DNA of 5,703 bases from an uncultured Lentisphaeria bacterium. GTDB taxonomy: Bacteria; Verrucomicrobiota; Lentisphaeria; Victivallales; Victivallaceae. Location: contig CAIJKT010000850.1 of assembly GCA_903821255.1 (NCBI GenBank), forward strand, positions 1-5,703. Reading direction: 5' to 3'. Of the stretch, positions 4,830-5,703 are shown one piece after another; the stretch's first letter is position 1, and each line of letters opens with the position of its first letter. The position numbers and the translations under genes were made by a program. A model generated the notes under the pieces. The model worked only from the letters and a program-made list of their open reading frames with translations, was not told the DNA's origin and did no database searches.

Positions 4830-5703
4830 AGTGCTTGCCTGCAGCCTGTATCTTGTCCCGGTATTCCGACGGGGTCTGCCCGGAAATTGCCTTAAAAATC
4901 CGGCTGAACAGATGTACGCTTGAGAACCCGCATTCCGCGGCAATAACTTTAAAACTGGATTCGCCTGTGGCGATGCGGCGTTTGGCTTCGACCAGGCGCA
5001 CAGTGTTGATATACTGGTGAATTGAGGTGTGCGTATAGTCCTTGAACACTCGGCAGAGGTAGTTAAGCGACAGTCCGGCTTCTCTGCTCACCGCCGCCAG
5101 TTCCAGCGGCTCGTTATAGTGGGCCTGGATGTATTGCAGCGCCCGCTCCAGATTGTGCCAGTTTTTACAGCCGGCCCGGCGCGGTGTGGTAATGCTTTGC
5201 TCGCTGCACCGGAAAAAAAGATTGAGCAGTTCCAGCATCCCGGCCTTCAGCGTCAATTCCCAATACGGAGGCCGGAGTTTTAACTCGTCGCCCATTTGCC
5301 GGAAAATCTCTTCCACGCGGCGGCGTTCCGGTACCGGAATACTGACTACCGCCGGGAAATCTGCAAATAAATTGCCATGCTGTTCACAATAACGAGCATA
5401 ATTCATCCCTTCCTCAAGCAGCAGTTTGCCCTGCTTTGCCGGGTCAAACTGCAAATCGAAATGAATGACATACTGGATTAGCGGCTCACCTTTGCAGCAG
5501 TTAATAATGTGCAAAAGATATGGCGGTATAATTATCAGATCGCCCGGCTGGACGGCGTACTGCATATCCGCCATAATAAAATAACCGTGACCGGATTTCA
5601 GGTAAGTAAAGACGTGTTCCGGATCAATATAGGCTGGCGTAAGTCCGCGTGAGACATTTATTGTCAAATTCCGCACATACGGCGATAATTCATTTAAAAT
5701 CAT
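4828..5703 (-). CDS. AraC-family transcriptional regulator with cupin-like sensor domain
   Basis: This 291-residue protein has typical AraC/XylS length. Residues about 20-85 look like the cupin-type AraC ligand-binding domain (HVFTYLKSGHGYF, then VQPGDLIIIPPYLLHII with its Pro-Gly-Asp and His signature), which commonly senses sugars or related small molecules. Residues about 185-285 form the DNA-binding domain with two helix-turn-helix units: LELAAVSREAGLSLNYLCRV (200-219) and VIAAECGFSSVHLFSRIFK (253-271). It ends in GQTPSEYR (275-282), the family's conserved tail. The stop codon sits inside the T run of the convergent terminator. The start ATG is the last triplet of the window, so no ribosome site can be seen and an in-frame start further out cannot be excluded, although the length suggests the gene is complete. 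In anaerobic polysaccharide degraders such regulators usually control adjacent sugar or glycan genes. The target probably lies right of the window. A link to the iron-sulfur gene is not supported. Confidence 0.9.
   Translation of the reverse strand: MILNELSPYVRNLTINVSRGLTPAYIDPEHVFTYLKSGHGYFIMADMQYAVQPGDLIIIPPYLLHIINCCKGEPLIQYVIHFDLQFDPAKQGKLLLEEGMNYARYCEQHGNLFADFPAVVSIPVPERRRVEEIFRQMGDELKLRPPYWELTLKAGMLELLNLFFRCSEQSITTPRRAGCKNWHNLERALQYIQAHYNEPLELAAVSREAGLSLNYLCRVFKDYTHTSIHQYINTVRLVEAKRRIATGESSFKVIAAECGFSSVHLFSRIFKAISGQTPSEYRDKIQAAGKH

Overview
The window carries four protein genes and their control regions, and it looks like a chromosomal stretch of an anaerobic bacterium of the Planctomycetes-Verrucomicrobia-Lentisphaerae group. 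The best single clue is the first gene. It encodes a pseudopilin-like protein with an [21 protein letters not shown]-terminus and a C-terminal His/Asp-Gly motif, a type hugely expanded in Lentisphaerae (Victivallis-like) and Planctomycetes. That placement is inference from protein style. No rRNA, tRNA, mobile element or CRISPR array was seen.

Layout: bases 1-282 hold no gene but contain several inverted and direct repeats, including a terminator-like hairpin behind the pseudopilin gene. A pseudopilin-like secreted protein (283-1116, minus) is divergent from an IclR-family regulator (1454-2194, plus). The 337 bp between them hold a recognisable promoter for each gene and several small palindromes. 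After a 191 bp gap comes the largest gene (2386-4761, plus), a 791-residue soluble iron-sulfur protein of the QueG / reductive-dehalogenase superfamily. It has its own near-consensus promoter (TTGACA-N17-TATTAT), bracketed by two related palindromes. A strong terminator at 4792-4829 separates it from a convergent AraC-family regulator (4828-5703, minus), whose start codon is the last base triplet of the window.

The most unusual object is the iron-sulfur protein. It contains three copies of the corrinoid-binding-type fold signature (around residues 136, 419 and 641). Only the first and third copies are followed by a 4Fe-4S cysteine motif, and only the third keeps a full set of eight candidate cluster ligands. 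This is not the layout of ordinary epoxyqueuosine reductase (one module, about 350 residues) or of respiratory reductive dehalogenases (Tat signal, RdhB anchor).

Working model (inference): the IclR protein, encoded immediately upstream in the same direction, senses a small molecule and controls the iron-sulfur protein through the two palindromes flanking its promoter. The iron-sulfur protein would carry out a cytosolic reduction on an unknown substrate. The AraC regulator probably acts on genes beyond the right edge. The pseudopilin gene looks functionally unrelated.
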